A DNA stretch of 64,000 nucleotides from Bugulina stolonifera (lineage: Eukaryota; Bryozoa; Gymnolaemata; Cheilostomatida; Bugulidae): the NCBI GenBank assembly GCA_935421135.1, contig OW285187.1, forward strand, positions 12,673,929 to 12,737,928, read 5' to 3'. The position numbers were made by a program, and so were the translations under genes. Shown here piece after piece: positions 13,502 to 26,300 of this stretch. Position 1 is the stretch's first letter. The number at the start of each line of letters is the position of its first letter. Under the pieces are notes generated by a model. The model ran no database searches. It saw only the letters and a list, made by a program, of their open reading frames with translations, and was not told the origin of the DNA.

Positions 13502-14336
13502 CAAAACCACCAGGGCTCACCTCTTTCTTTGCATTTATTTCTGCAGGTGTTTGTGTATATTGTAAATTATACAACATATACAATGTATTATAAATAGTAA
13601 GGGCAAATACTGTGGTATTAAATTCGAATTGTAGACTACTACTACGTCATGGGCATTCATAAGCTATTGAATGTATTAAGAAGTTGTCCTCTCCGAACCA
13701 GACTGGAGAGGACAACTTCTCATCATGCCCATTACTCTATGAAATTATCCTAGTCAAAACACGTGGTTTTTCTCCAAAAATAGTAACTGTACACAATTTA
13801 TTCAATAATAATCGTAATAAATACTAACCAATACTAAAGGATAGACTTGTGTAAATATAATATTTACAATACTATAATTATTTCAATAGTGAAACATACA
13901 TTATTATAATATTCTTTGGAATGATTAAGTGCATAGTATTGGAGAGATATTACACAAATAGCTATACTATAACAACGTTATTCCTGCAAAAGGAATGAAT
14001 ACATTTTTTACATGATTGTTCTAAATGAGCAAATACATCTTTGGCTCTTCAGCAATAATAAAAAAGAAGTAAAAGTACATACAAAACCTCATCCCAAATT
14101 ACACTAACACATACTTCAATCAGCAGCTAAAAGACTACGATTAATTCCCCATGAAAAACTAGAAATATGCATCAGCAAACATGTGTATCACAAATCTATA
14201 ATAATATCATAAAGCAAACAAAAAAAGTCAGCCCTAAATTACATTTAGGCCATCTATCATAGAATTACTATTATATTATAATAAGTCTAGAAATGCATAC
14301 AGAGTTATCTTCCCCCAGTTCCAACCTATCAGATTT
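13502..14336. other. Convergent 3' flanks of C8orf82 and the catenin gene
   Basis: No gene. It contains a strong hairpin at 13679-13720 and, for the minus-strand catenin gene, a possible AATAAA polyadenylation signal near 13796-13803. Confidence 0.5.
13679..13720. repeat. Perfect 16-bp inverted repeat (hairpin)
   Basis: Arms AGAAGTTGTCCTCTCC and its exact complement, separated by a 10-base loop. It sits in the 3' flank between two convergent genes. It could be the core of a small MITE, but I found no convincing target duplication. Confidence 0.85.
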
Positions 14337-17300
14337 TTACACCCAACTATCTACCCCTGCACTTGTGTCCTGCTGAGATGGTGTCTGGAAGGAATAGTCT
14401 ACCTTACTGTGGAGAGATTCCATGCTGACGGCACCACCACCACTGCTGTGGGTGTAACCAGGGTTGTAAAACACCTGGCCACCACCACCATTGCTAGTCT
14501 TTCTTTTCTCTACTCTGGCATAGAGGGGCTCAGACTGGTGCAAGTGTCCATTTTGTGATCGGCCATTCTACAACATCATAACATTAGGTTAATATTTATG
14601 CACTTGCATACATGTACAAGAAATATCGAGACGCTGCTATTATATTGGTTGAAATATCATTTTCTGGTAACATTCTAGCTGTATACACCTCTATTTTCTG
14701 CGGCTTTCACAACAGTAAAATCACAAAGTAATGGTTGAATAGTGATTGATACAGAAATTCTTTTCCTGGTTTTACAGAGGGCCTCAAGTCAACAATTATT
14801 GCAATTTTGAAGTTGTCCCCTCCCAACCTGTATTATATTTTGACACTTACATGTACAAGTTCTTCCCTTGATTGACTGAACTGATGTGAGCTGTTGAGAG
14901 GTTGGTTAGAATGGTCAGCAGTATCTGGATAGTTAGGGTCATATGATTGCTGTCTGCTGTAGGAACCCTGTCTATATGAGTGAGGAGATTGCTGGTAGCT
15001 ATAGGAAGGGTCATGAGGGTACATGCCGTTAGACGTATGACTTGTCTGGGTCTGATATTTGTATGAGTTCTGATTGTCCTGAGGTTGCTGGTGATCATCC
15101 TATAACACAACAGAATAACTTAATGCTAGTAATACAATAGCACATACCTGTGTGTAGTATTACAGTAGTACATACCTGTGTGTAGTATTACAGTAGTACA
15201 TACATGTGTGTAGTATTACAGTAGTACATACCTGTGTGTAGTATTACAGTAGTACATACATGTGTGTAGTATTATAGTAGCACATACATGTGTATAGTAT
15301 TACAGTAGCACATACATGTGTATAGTATTACAGCAGCACATACATGTGTATAGTATTACAGTAGCACATACATGTGTATAGTATTACAGCAGCACATACA
15401 TGTGTATAGTATTACAGTAGCACATACATGTGTATAGTATTACAGCAGCACATACATGTGTATAGTATTACTGTAGTACATACATGTGTGTAGTATTACA
15501 GCAGCACATACATGTGTATACTATTACAGTAGTACATACATGTGTGTAGTATTACTGTAGTACATACATGTGTGTAGTATTACAGCAGCACATACATGTG
15601 TATAGTATTACAGTAGCACATACATGTGTGTAGTAAGGTCTCTGTATGGGGAGGGTACCACTGGAAGGGTATACTGCATGAAAAGGATCACCAGTATGTT
15701 CATCAGATTTATCCTCTCTGAAGGCGACATTATTCCTTGCAATAGTGTTGGTATTGCTGGGTGGTTCGCTCCTTGGTCTAGTTAGTGTGCTGGCTACGCT
15801 CATGGTTCCTGTGTTACCTCCAGACCTGGTGACAACAACAGTAGAATACAGTACACTATTACACGCAACTATCTACATGGAGATAATAAACTGAACATTC
15901 AGGCCTAGCGGTTAGAGCTCTGGACTTTCATATGGGAAATCCAGGTTTGAGTCCTGTTGAAGAATTGGTGTTAGGAAGTGCATCCAACCTAAAAATGCTC
16001 CTATGGCATTTGGCCACTTTGTCATGCTGAAAACAGCACAATGAAGACACTTTCCATACCCAAATTAGACAAAGCTCTGATCTCTTCACATCATTGCATT
16101 CTTACCTGGGATCAACAACTAATTGATAAATACTCTTATTAACAAAGAAATGGCAATCTCAAATTATTGCTATAATGCCTAAAATATCAATAGTCATAAA
16201 TTTGAAGTTAGATTCTCTTTCTCTAAGATTTGGGGAGCAAACAAAGAGAGGGCGATTCCCAAATTGCATTTATAATTGTTGTTTTTGCTACAAAGACCTA
16301 ATACTGTATGCAGTCCTTTATCAAATCAATCACCACTAACCAGCGCACGCATCCATAATCAATACAAAGCAGATAATCGACATACTTAGGCATCATTGAC
16401 AGGGAAAGAAAGTCAGACTCCTTGTAACCTTTCTGCTTATAAACCTCCCGCAGAGCAGCAAATTTCCACAACAGCGTCAACAGTTGGTGCACACCACGTA
16501 ACGTCTTGGCAGTAAACTTCTTTTGGCTCTTCGACATTGAGATTAGCCTCTCGAGTCCCTCACAATCGTTAACTAATGTGCTGCAGTTAAATAACAACAG
16601 ACACTGAGTATATAACACAGTAAACTAAATGTACTAGAAAAAAGAAGACAACTCCTTCATATACACACTTCAGCGACTAATTATATTATATGAATGTATA
16701 TCATATAAATATCATTAAATATCTTTACATAGTTTACATAGATTATTATTTATAAATTCACATGGCAGGCCATTATTATTCGTCTAGTACAACACCACTT
16801 CACATTATTACAACATATGACAGTAGCCATTCATGCACAGCATACAGTGTATACACATGTATATAAACAATGACATACCGATAAAAGGTACTACATGCAA
16901 TGAACACTTTGTAGACATGTACCTGGCATGCTCTAAACTTTCTGCATCTCTTTCCTTCAACACCCCGTAGAGAGCTGCGAGCACAGCTCGTATCGTCTCC
17001 TCCGACGCTTTAGTTCTATCCCCTGGATACCTACCACCAGGGGGAGGTAATTTCGCTACGAGATGTTCAGTAGCATATTTACCTAAAAATAACATAAATA
17101 TACTGTACAGTACAAACCCTTATCAGCCCATGTATTGGTGTATATGACACATGGTTATCCACAAGTAAGTAGAGAAATAATCTAAACTTCATCCGCCATC
17201 TTAGTGTTACAGTAGATCAAGCTAGCCAATGACATAGAGGTACAGGACCACACCCACCTATTAAGATTCTATTGCTCTTGTCTAGCGCCAGGTTCCTCAG

Positions 17301-20300
17301 AGCTATAGCTGCTCCACACACCACATTATCAGCCTCCTCAAGCCCAAGCAGCTCCACTATCTTAGGCAATGCTCGTTCCTTGCGCATCTGGTGTAAGCAG
17401 ACATGTATATTATGAGTAGAACATGACTTGTACATAATGTAGTGATTGGCTCCAGAATAGAATTACAATAGTGTAATAGCATCAGAGTGTGATATATGAC
17501 TAGTCAACCGGTCAGCCAGCCGGTCAGCCAGCCGGTCCGGTAATCTCAATTTTCCCACTGCCACTTACATGTAGTTTGTTTTATCTCTTATAATGACTTA
17601 CGTGTTCACTGAACTCCTTGGAAGGTGGCCACTCACAAGCAGTAAGATTCTGTATGGCCCCGACTGCTGCCTCAAGAGTATCAGTGTTAGAGCAGTCAGA
17701 TATAATAGGTACATACATGAGTACCAGTTCCTTCTGCCACAGCTGCTCTCCTCTACCACTGCCTATCGAAGTACGGCTGTAACAGAATACATGGCATACA
17801 GTGATAGAAACCATACCCGTCGCTATTCACATCTGACTTCAAAATAATAAGGCTAACATGAACACAATGTGACGCGAACATAAAACAAGGCATTTTCATC
17901 AGCAGAGTGAAGAAATATCATAATATAATAAAACATATATTATATTATTATGTACATGTAATATACATGAACATATTACAATATGACACAAATATTTGGG
18001 AGACAACTCCAACAGCACATCTATATTATACTGTATAACATTATACAGTATAATAGTTATATACAGAGATATACACATGTATGTATACTAGGAAACCTTA
18101 CCATGGGTATTGTATAGTGGGAACACTACTAGACTTCCCAAAACATCCCAATAGTGAAAGAGATTCCTGAGCAGAAGGTTTCCTTGTAGTCTGCCGTTCC
18201 TCACTGGCTTTCTTATCATAATAATCAGGGTAGTCAACCTCCATTAGCCGAAATGAGAGATTGCGTAGCGTACAGACAATGTTCTCTACTGGCTTATTAT
18301 CTGTTGAAACATGGTTATAATTATTTTATGCAGACCTCTATCTACATGTAGAACCAATAACGATGGTATAAACAATAAACAACAATATTGTTCAGAGAGT
18401 TTGACTGGATTACACACCCATTTCAGCTGCTCCATTTACTGCATGTGTTACTTTCAGCAATGCTTCTATGAGTCCAGGGCATTCCCTCAGCTGTTTCCTA
18501 GCATATGGCCCATCTGAACTTACATTCCTATAATAGAGAGGTGTAAAATTTCTGCTACAGTCTTACAGAATAGTACGGTTGTACAAGTGGTATTGATTAA
18601 AGCACAGAAGAATGGTGCAGTGGTTTGCTGGTCATTCTGTAGTTGTCAGGCTTAGAGGCGGAGGTTCAAGTCCCCCTCACTAACTCCCGTGGTACGTAAG
18701 GTAAGCTCTACCACTCAGGGCCCAGCTCTTGTTGCTTACATAACCGTTAGCTTCTGAGATATAATATATTCCCATATCATGAAAGTAATACTAGACCAAC
18801 CTTAAAACTCCAGTAGCATTTCTGAACTCTGTAGACCAGCTGATATCACTGACATCTGGTTGACGAGACGTTCTGTTATACGGACCAGTAGCTGGTGTTA
18901 TTACAGAGTTTACCAACACCTTCAGAGCTAACGAGATAATAGCTTTCTTCAACTCCTGTGTGAATACAATGGCACATGTGTTTGTCAGTGAATACAACAA
19001 CAATAAGGCATCGTATTATATAGAATCGGATACCACACGTCAGGTGTAAAAGCATTTATATATTACGATCTACACATTGTATATGTAAATTACAGATGCC
19101 AGAAAATTATCAAGGGCCAACAGAATAATTATGGCATTATTATTATTATACTGAAGTTTGAGCCAGATATAGTGATACTTGTTTCGAGATACTAACTTAA
19201 AGTAGTACAAGATTCAAAATATAGGTATTTTAGTTAGTAAGTTCATATTTTGGGCTTCAAAATGACATGCAACTTGACTTGGTTGAACATGTACAAATGG
19301 CTGTATTTGAACCCCAAAAATCGTTGAAATATAGTGATTTTGTAAAAGCTCAGGAAATTTTGCCAGGAATTTCCAACTATTCATTGATGTCACTTGTCTG
19401 TTCAGTATGAAAGAGCATTCACATAGTTGAACAAAGAAACAAAGACAACCAATGAGAGAGTGTTAGTTATAAATAGGTCAATTGTTACCATTGTTACTGT
19501 GGGAATAATGCTGTTTACAATTATAGTTTAGTTTATTGTACTAGTGCACATGACTAGTTGACCTATTAAAACCAATTGTAAGCAAGCCCATGTTCATTGA
19601 CAAATTTCAGCAAATCATCGGGGCAAAAGTAGAATCCCCTTTACACATTAGTAGTTGAAGAATTAAGCTATGTACATGTTGCATGAATACTAAATATAGA
19701 CCGGTGATTCATAGTAATTTGCATTAGAACAATCAGTGTTTGCGCGGCTCATAGAACTAGTAGTCAACGTGCCGCTTGATTGCACTAGTGATAACCTGAA
19801 CAAGTGACGTCACTTATTCACCTATTGTTGAATAGCTGAGCATTTTTAGCAATATATAAACTTTACAGTCTGATTACACTGAAGTAAATAAAGTAAATAT
19901 AGTCAATTTGCATATCATCTTGAAGCTAAAAGTGTTACCTAACTGACTAGAAGGGTCAAATCCTCAAAAATTGAATACTTTAAATGACTATTTAAATGAT
20001 ATTCTTAACGGGTTTATAAGATGTGTTAACAAGTACATATAATATCAACGTGCTAACAAGTAAATATATGTAGGTACAAGTACATAACACCATACAGTAG
20101 GGTGGGAGACAAACGTACCCCTAGTGAGCTTAGGTTCCATAGTATCCCTGTGATAAGTTCCCTCACGTCATTATCTCGTGATCGTTCAAGCAAGGACCCT
20201 AATGACTCAATACCTCCACACATCTTTATAGCCCTTTTATTATCATCGTTCTCATAACCCCTGGAGAGGTTGAGGAGAGCTCCAAGTGCATTCCTGTGAA

Positions 20301-23300
20301 CTTCTGGGATGTCATTGTAGAGAAGCGTGACCAATGTTGGAATTCCCCTTAATGTCCTAAAGGAAAATACAATGATGTAATACATTATAGAGTAGGAATA
20401 ATGATATTTTCACCAGAAAACAAACAATAGTTGCAAGAAAGAAGCTGTCTATTGGACTTTTTTAAAATACCATTAAAATATACAAGAATAACAGTTAACT
20501 AATACAAGTGTAACACACTATAGCCTACATTGAAGATGCAATGGTAAACCTTTGATGTTTAATTACTAAAAATAAACAAATGCTGATCAAACTGTTAAAT
20601 CTAATCACAAACTAAACATCATTCAGTTGTCTATGTGAGTAACGCACACTACAGCTGAGCCTATAACTGACTCACAATTCTCAATAATACTTTCTATTAA
20701 TTAAAACCTAGAGATTTAATCTTAATCCATAATTCATTTAATAATCTCTCAATAAATAATTCACCTCGTTTTAGTTTTGATTTCATTATTTCCATAACAG
20801 AGGTGCTGAAGGTACGCAGCAGCGTTAGCCTTGATGGCATCGTTTGGATGACTGAGGTATTCTATGACCTCAGGCAGGTCAGGAGGTCGCCACTGCTGGT
20901 CAGTATCAGCGTCAACTCGGCTGCTAACCGATTGCCGACTACCATACAGTAAGTTCAAATCTGCCAACATGGGATGACTTGCAGATGCTGACTGGTCATT
21001 GTATGACGGCTGGCGGTCATTGTACGATGGCCGTCGGTCATTGTATGAAGGTGAATCAACATTATATGACGGCTGGCGGTCTGTATATGACGGCTGACGG
21101 TCTGTATATGACGGCTGACGGTCTGTATATGACGGCTGACGGTCTGTATAATTATCTACAAAAGACGGATTATTCTGTAGGCCTACTTAACAAACAAGTA
21201 CAGTACAACCTAGACTTGAACTGACAGTCATTTGTCCCTTCTGGGTGAGCAGTCAGTGTGTTAGCATCACATTGAGTACATTGTCACATGAAGACCTATA
21301 TTAAATCATATCTGAAATGTTATTATATAAAAACATATAGCATGAAGGACCAGTCCATACCAAGCCCACTGCACATTATCTCCACTATTGCTCAGAACAA
21401 ACAGCTAAATACACAAGTATACTGTCCCGAACATACAAATATACTGTCCTGCACATACAAGTACTAGTATACCGTCCCGCACATACAAGTATACCGTCCC
21501 GCACATACAAGTATACCGTCCCGCACATACAAGTATACTGTCCCGAACACACAAGTATACTGTCCCGAACATACAAGTATACTGTCCCGCACATACAAGT
21601 ACTAGTATACCGTCCCGCACATACAAGTATACCGTCCCGCACATACAAGTATACCGTCCCGCACATACAAGTATACTGTCCCGAACACACAAGTATACTG
21701 TCCCGAACATACAAGTATACAAGTATTATACTGCCCTACAGAATCTGAAACTACCTCTCTGTGTGCATCTGTAGTTACTAGAGTATGAACTAGCAGAACT
21801 TGTAACTATATCTTCAGTTGTCAGAAGAGAGTAGTGAATGTATGTATAATATCCCAGTTGTCTCCCACCAGGAGTAACATTAGCCATTGCCGACTTTGTA
21901 TCACACAGTATACTGCATACACTAAACACTACTCTTCCTCACCACCACACTGACTATGAGCTGTTTACTAGACATTTCTATAAATCTGTACCTCAAGTAC
22001 CAGCATTATTACCTCTCTGTGACAGGGTTCTATACTAGGTCTGGGTGTGCGAGACTGACATCCATGGAATAGCTGTGTTTATAGGAACTAAGGCTAATTA
22101 GCTGTAGGCAATACTTCAGTAAATTAGCAGAGAGTCCTCAATTAGCATGTCATAATTACATTGTCATCTACATTACTCAAAAACTGACGACATAAACTTG
22201 TAGAATTCTTGGAAAAATCGTGGGAAAACCTCCATAATAAAATTATCCGACTAAGGATAAATGTGTGCAGAAGAATTTGCCGAGTATATCATTAGTTGAT
22301 ATCTACACATGCATGGAGTAATTACACAACGTACAAACACACCCTTCCAACATGGAGTATTGAATATCACATCAGATTAAGACTGTGAAGTGGGTAGCAC
22401 ATGTGATGGATATTGATTTTAGATGACAGCCTCAAAACATGTTTGTATGATAGGAAAATGCTTTGGTCAGGCAGTTTACTTTACAACATTACATGTAAAT
22501 ATACTGATGTAGGAGCACAAGTGTTTGAGGACACACAAGGCATTAGCAGTTGCCTCCCCCCTCGGAAAAATATGAAAAACAAATGAGAGCAACACGCAGC
22601 CATAGTACTGCATTGTACAAAGTAATGAAATTCCAGTTACATGATCTAGATGTTGACCTAGAATTAATATAAACCTATGTAAACATCATTAAATAATGTT
22701 TTATAGTATTTTAGCATGACTACAAACACAGGGCACAACTACAACTAGCCTTAATAGGCCAATATATAACCTCATTCAAACTAACATACCCATAGATTTC
22801 ATTCAACATACACACCTACTACTACTGTATACACTCTACACTCTATATGCAGTTAGTACACATAATAAAAGTACACAATGACATACAGGTACACGATGAC
22901 ATACACGTACACATTGATATACACGTACACATTGATATACACGTACACATTGATATACACGTACACAATGACATACACGCACACAATGACATACACGTGT
23001 ACAAGGACATACACGTGTACAAGGACATACACGCGTACAGTGACATACACGTGTACAATGACATACATGTACACATTGACATACACCAGTTAGAGTATAA
23101 CTCACCTGCTGCTGGTTCTGCTTGCTCCCCTCCTGGCACACTATTCTCATACATATGATCTCCATTATAATTGTTGTAACTAAAACAGTGTAACCAGAGA
23201 AGTAAGAGAAGAGATCATGCATGTATAAAGTTGTAATAAAAACAAATTTGACAAGCTACATGTACACAACTTGTCTGGTTCAATTCATACATCATGAATG

Positions 23301-26300
23301 GAATTTTAGACATATTCATCTTGATTACTAAGGACACCATAAACCCATAAATACATATACTAGGACTATATCACATCTAGCGGGTTCTATTGGACAAGAC
23401 TGCAAGTTCCCTACAATTTGAAGACTTTAGCTGCAGTTTATATAGAAAAAACATGTATCCTAAATAGACCAAGAGACCACAGCCTAGAACACCCTAGGTC
23501 AAGTACATCAAAATTAGGAGTTGTCATACCTTGTTAGAAATGGCCCAGGTACTTTTCCTTTATATATAGCTGCAGCTTGATAGTCTTGATCTCTATTGGC
23601 CTTTAGCTGGTCTGTGCTACCGGACATGTTCTCTCTGCTATGTCTCAACTGATCTCTGCTATGCCCCAACTGCTCCCTGCTATGCCCCAGCTGCTCCCTG
23701 CTCTGCCCCAACTGCTCCCTACTATGCCCCAACTGCTCCCTACTATGCCCCAACTGCTCCCTACTGTGTCCCAGATTATCTCTATTGGAGTTGTGTTCTC
23801 CGTTAGTGTGACTGTCGTATAGTCCTGGCTGTTCCCGAGGTGAATCATTGGACTCGTAATAGTCGTGATTGTAATTGGATTGTTGATCTGCAGGATTAGA
23901 TCTGTAACTGCCTTGTACTATATAATCACCATTTAGTTTAGCATTGCCTGGCTGACTGTCACCCAAGTGGTAAGTGTAACTGTCAGCATGGTACTGTGTA
24001 TGCGAGTAGCTGGGATCAGAGGGTGCTCCTGATTGGACGGGATAATCACCGTAACTGTTCATATAGTTGGCAGCAGCAGAGGAATCTATATAGTCTCCGT
24101 CACTATAAACAGTACACCGTTCGTGTTTATTAAACTTGTGACAATAAAATAAGATTCTGAATGTTTTATAATAATCCTATTCATAAATGGACAACATGAG
24201 CAATTCAACTACACAATCCTCTCAGCATATTTTACCATATTAAGGCATAGAATAAGGTATAAGCAGAGCCCACTAATTTCATTTAATCCAACCACTAGTA
24301 GTTACTAATACAAAATACAACTAGACCTCCCTGCTTCAAAATTCACAATTTAAATTTATTCGAAAATATTCCACCTATATAGCACCTTAGCAAACGGTCT
24401 ATAGGGAGGGCCCTGGAATGAATTACAGTAATTTAAAACATAGGTTTATATATTATACAGTGTGTAGTAGCTTACCTGAGTTGTGCTGCTTGTGGGTCTG
24501 TTGTAGGTAGACCGTAGTCTGTATAGTCGCCGTAGCTCTGCTGCTGCTGCCACTGGTGGTGTTGATTGAGCTGGGAGTAAGACCCGTAGCTATCTGTAGC
24601 AGCAGTGTGTAGGGAATAGTTAGCTTCAGATCTGCTCATACCAGCCCCCTAAACATCAAACAGTCACATGTGAATACACAGGTAGATACAAATCTCATGT
24701 TTGAAGTACCAAAATATCAGCAAAACATCTTCAATGTAACAAAGCTTCATCTGATTACACACACAATAACAAATAATACATGTATATCAGATAGAAACAG
24801 TAATAAATGTTTGTTTATGTTGAATAAACTGTAAATACTAAAGCCATTGTAACTGATCTCTAATAGTAAGTACTAAACTATTTATACATTTGGTAGCAGA
24901 TCTCATGGGTTACAGAGTCTGTGTCATACAGTACAGTCTATACTTGTACAAACTACAGTACATAAACTAGAAACCATGTGGGAATAGAAGTATGCACTGG
25001 AGTGTTTTACTGCTTCGTCTGTGATAATATCTAATGGTATCATTGTCCTGCATGTGTTTACACACTCTTACACATTGGTAATCACACATACTAGTAAGCC
25101 ATTCATATACTTGCTTACCTATTTACATTGAGTGAACATCTCACAACTAAAATCCAAACCACCGAGTATCGAAAATAAATATCACAAGTGCAAAACATCG
25201 AATTTTACATTGAAAGTCTTACACACGTCACAATAATATGTCTTGTACATGTAGACTATGTTGCATTGCAATCATACCTCGGGCTGCCGGTAGCTGTTCT
25301 GCCTCGAAGACTGTGCAGAAGTTGTCTCTCTACTATCGTATCCATTATATGTGTGACTCTCAGCTGGTCTAGTATCAAATGCTACCGACTTTCCCCGCAC
25401 CTCGTCGCTGCAAGCAATAACATATTAGGGTCACATAACACTTATAATTGGTGACCTTGACCTCATGCTAATAAGAATGGAATCCCGGGAGTAATACCGT
25501 AGCCTGTATATGCAAATGTCCACCATGGAGATTAACTTTTCGACTTTAGGTTTGCACCCCTGTATAAAAATGTCCGTATATGTTATTCATGTATATACAT
25601 TAGACTTACTGTGTAGTGTAGTAGATATCAACTGCGTTCATGTATATACTTACTGTAGTGAGTGGCAGTAGATACAAGAAGAGCAGACATACAGTCTAGC
25701 CCTTAGGATAATTAGGAGCTAAGCTCACAACTAAATGTGTTGGGATTATCTAAGAGTTAATCAATCCACATGTCAAGCATGCAGTTAGTTCCCACAAGTT
25801 ATACTCAGATATAAACAGAGCTCTATGTGACACATACACCATGTAACACATAGTATTATATACCAGGACATACAATAACACATAGTAGGCCCTATATACC
25901 AGGACATAGTGTAACACATAGTATATATCAGGCCATACAGTAAATTGAACCATATGTATAGGCCATTCAACATTGCTTAGCTTTTTACGTTTCAGTTCTT
26001 CCACCCTACATTGGGAGATACACCTAATTCAATGAAATAATAATATGTTGTTTTGGCACCAATAAGTACATTTCATGGCAAAATCTGAAAGATAACATCT
26101 CATTCCTTTAGACTAGGTTGTCAACTTGTCAATCAACTGATATATTGCCTGTACCTACACACTTCTCTATCAACTGTACAAACACGACATAACTCAACTT
26201 GTACAACTAAACACAGTATATATCAGTATCACTACTAGCAAACAATTAGCTGTCCCATACATCTTAACCTTACCTTTGCATTATGCCTCTTTCTTGAAGT

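Noticed and set aside
13621..13745. MITE around the 13679-13720 hairpin
   Set aside because: Outer arms (GGGCAT words) pair poorly and no target duplication was convincing.
22836..23222. Cys/Val-rich ORFs of 70-128 codons
   Set aside because: Artefacts of the 18-bp minisatellite, open in five frames.
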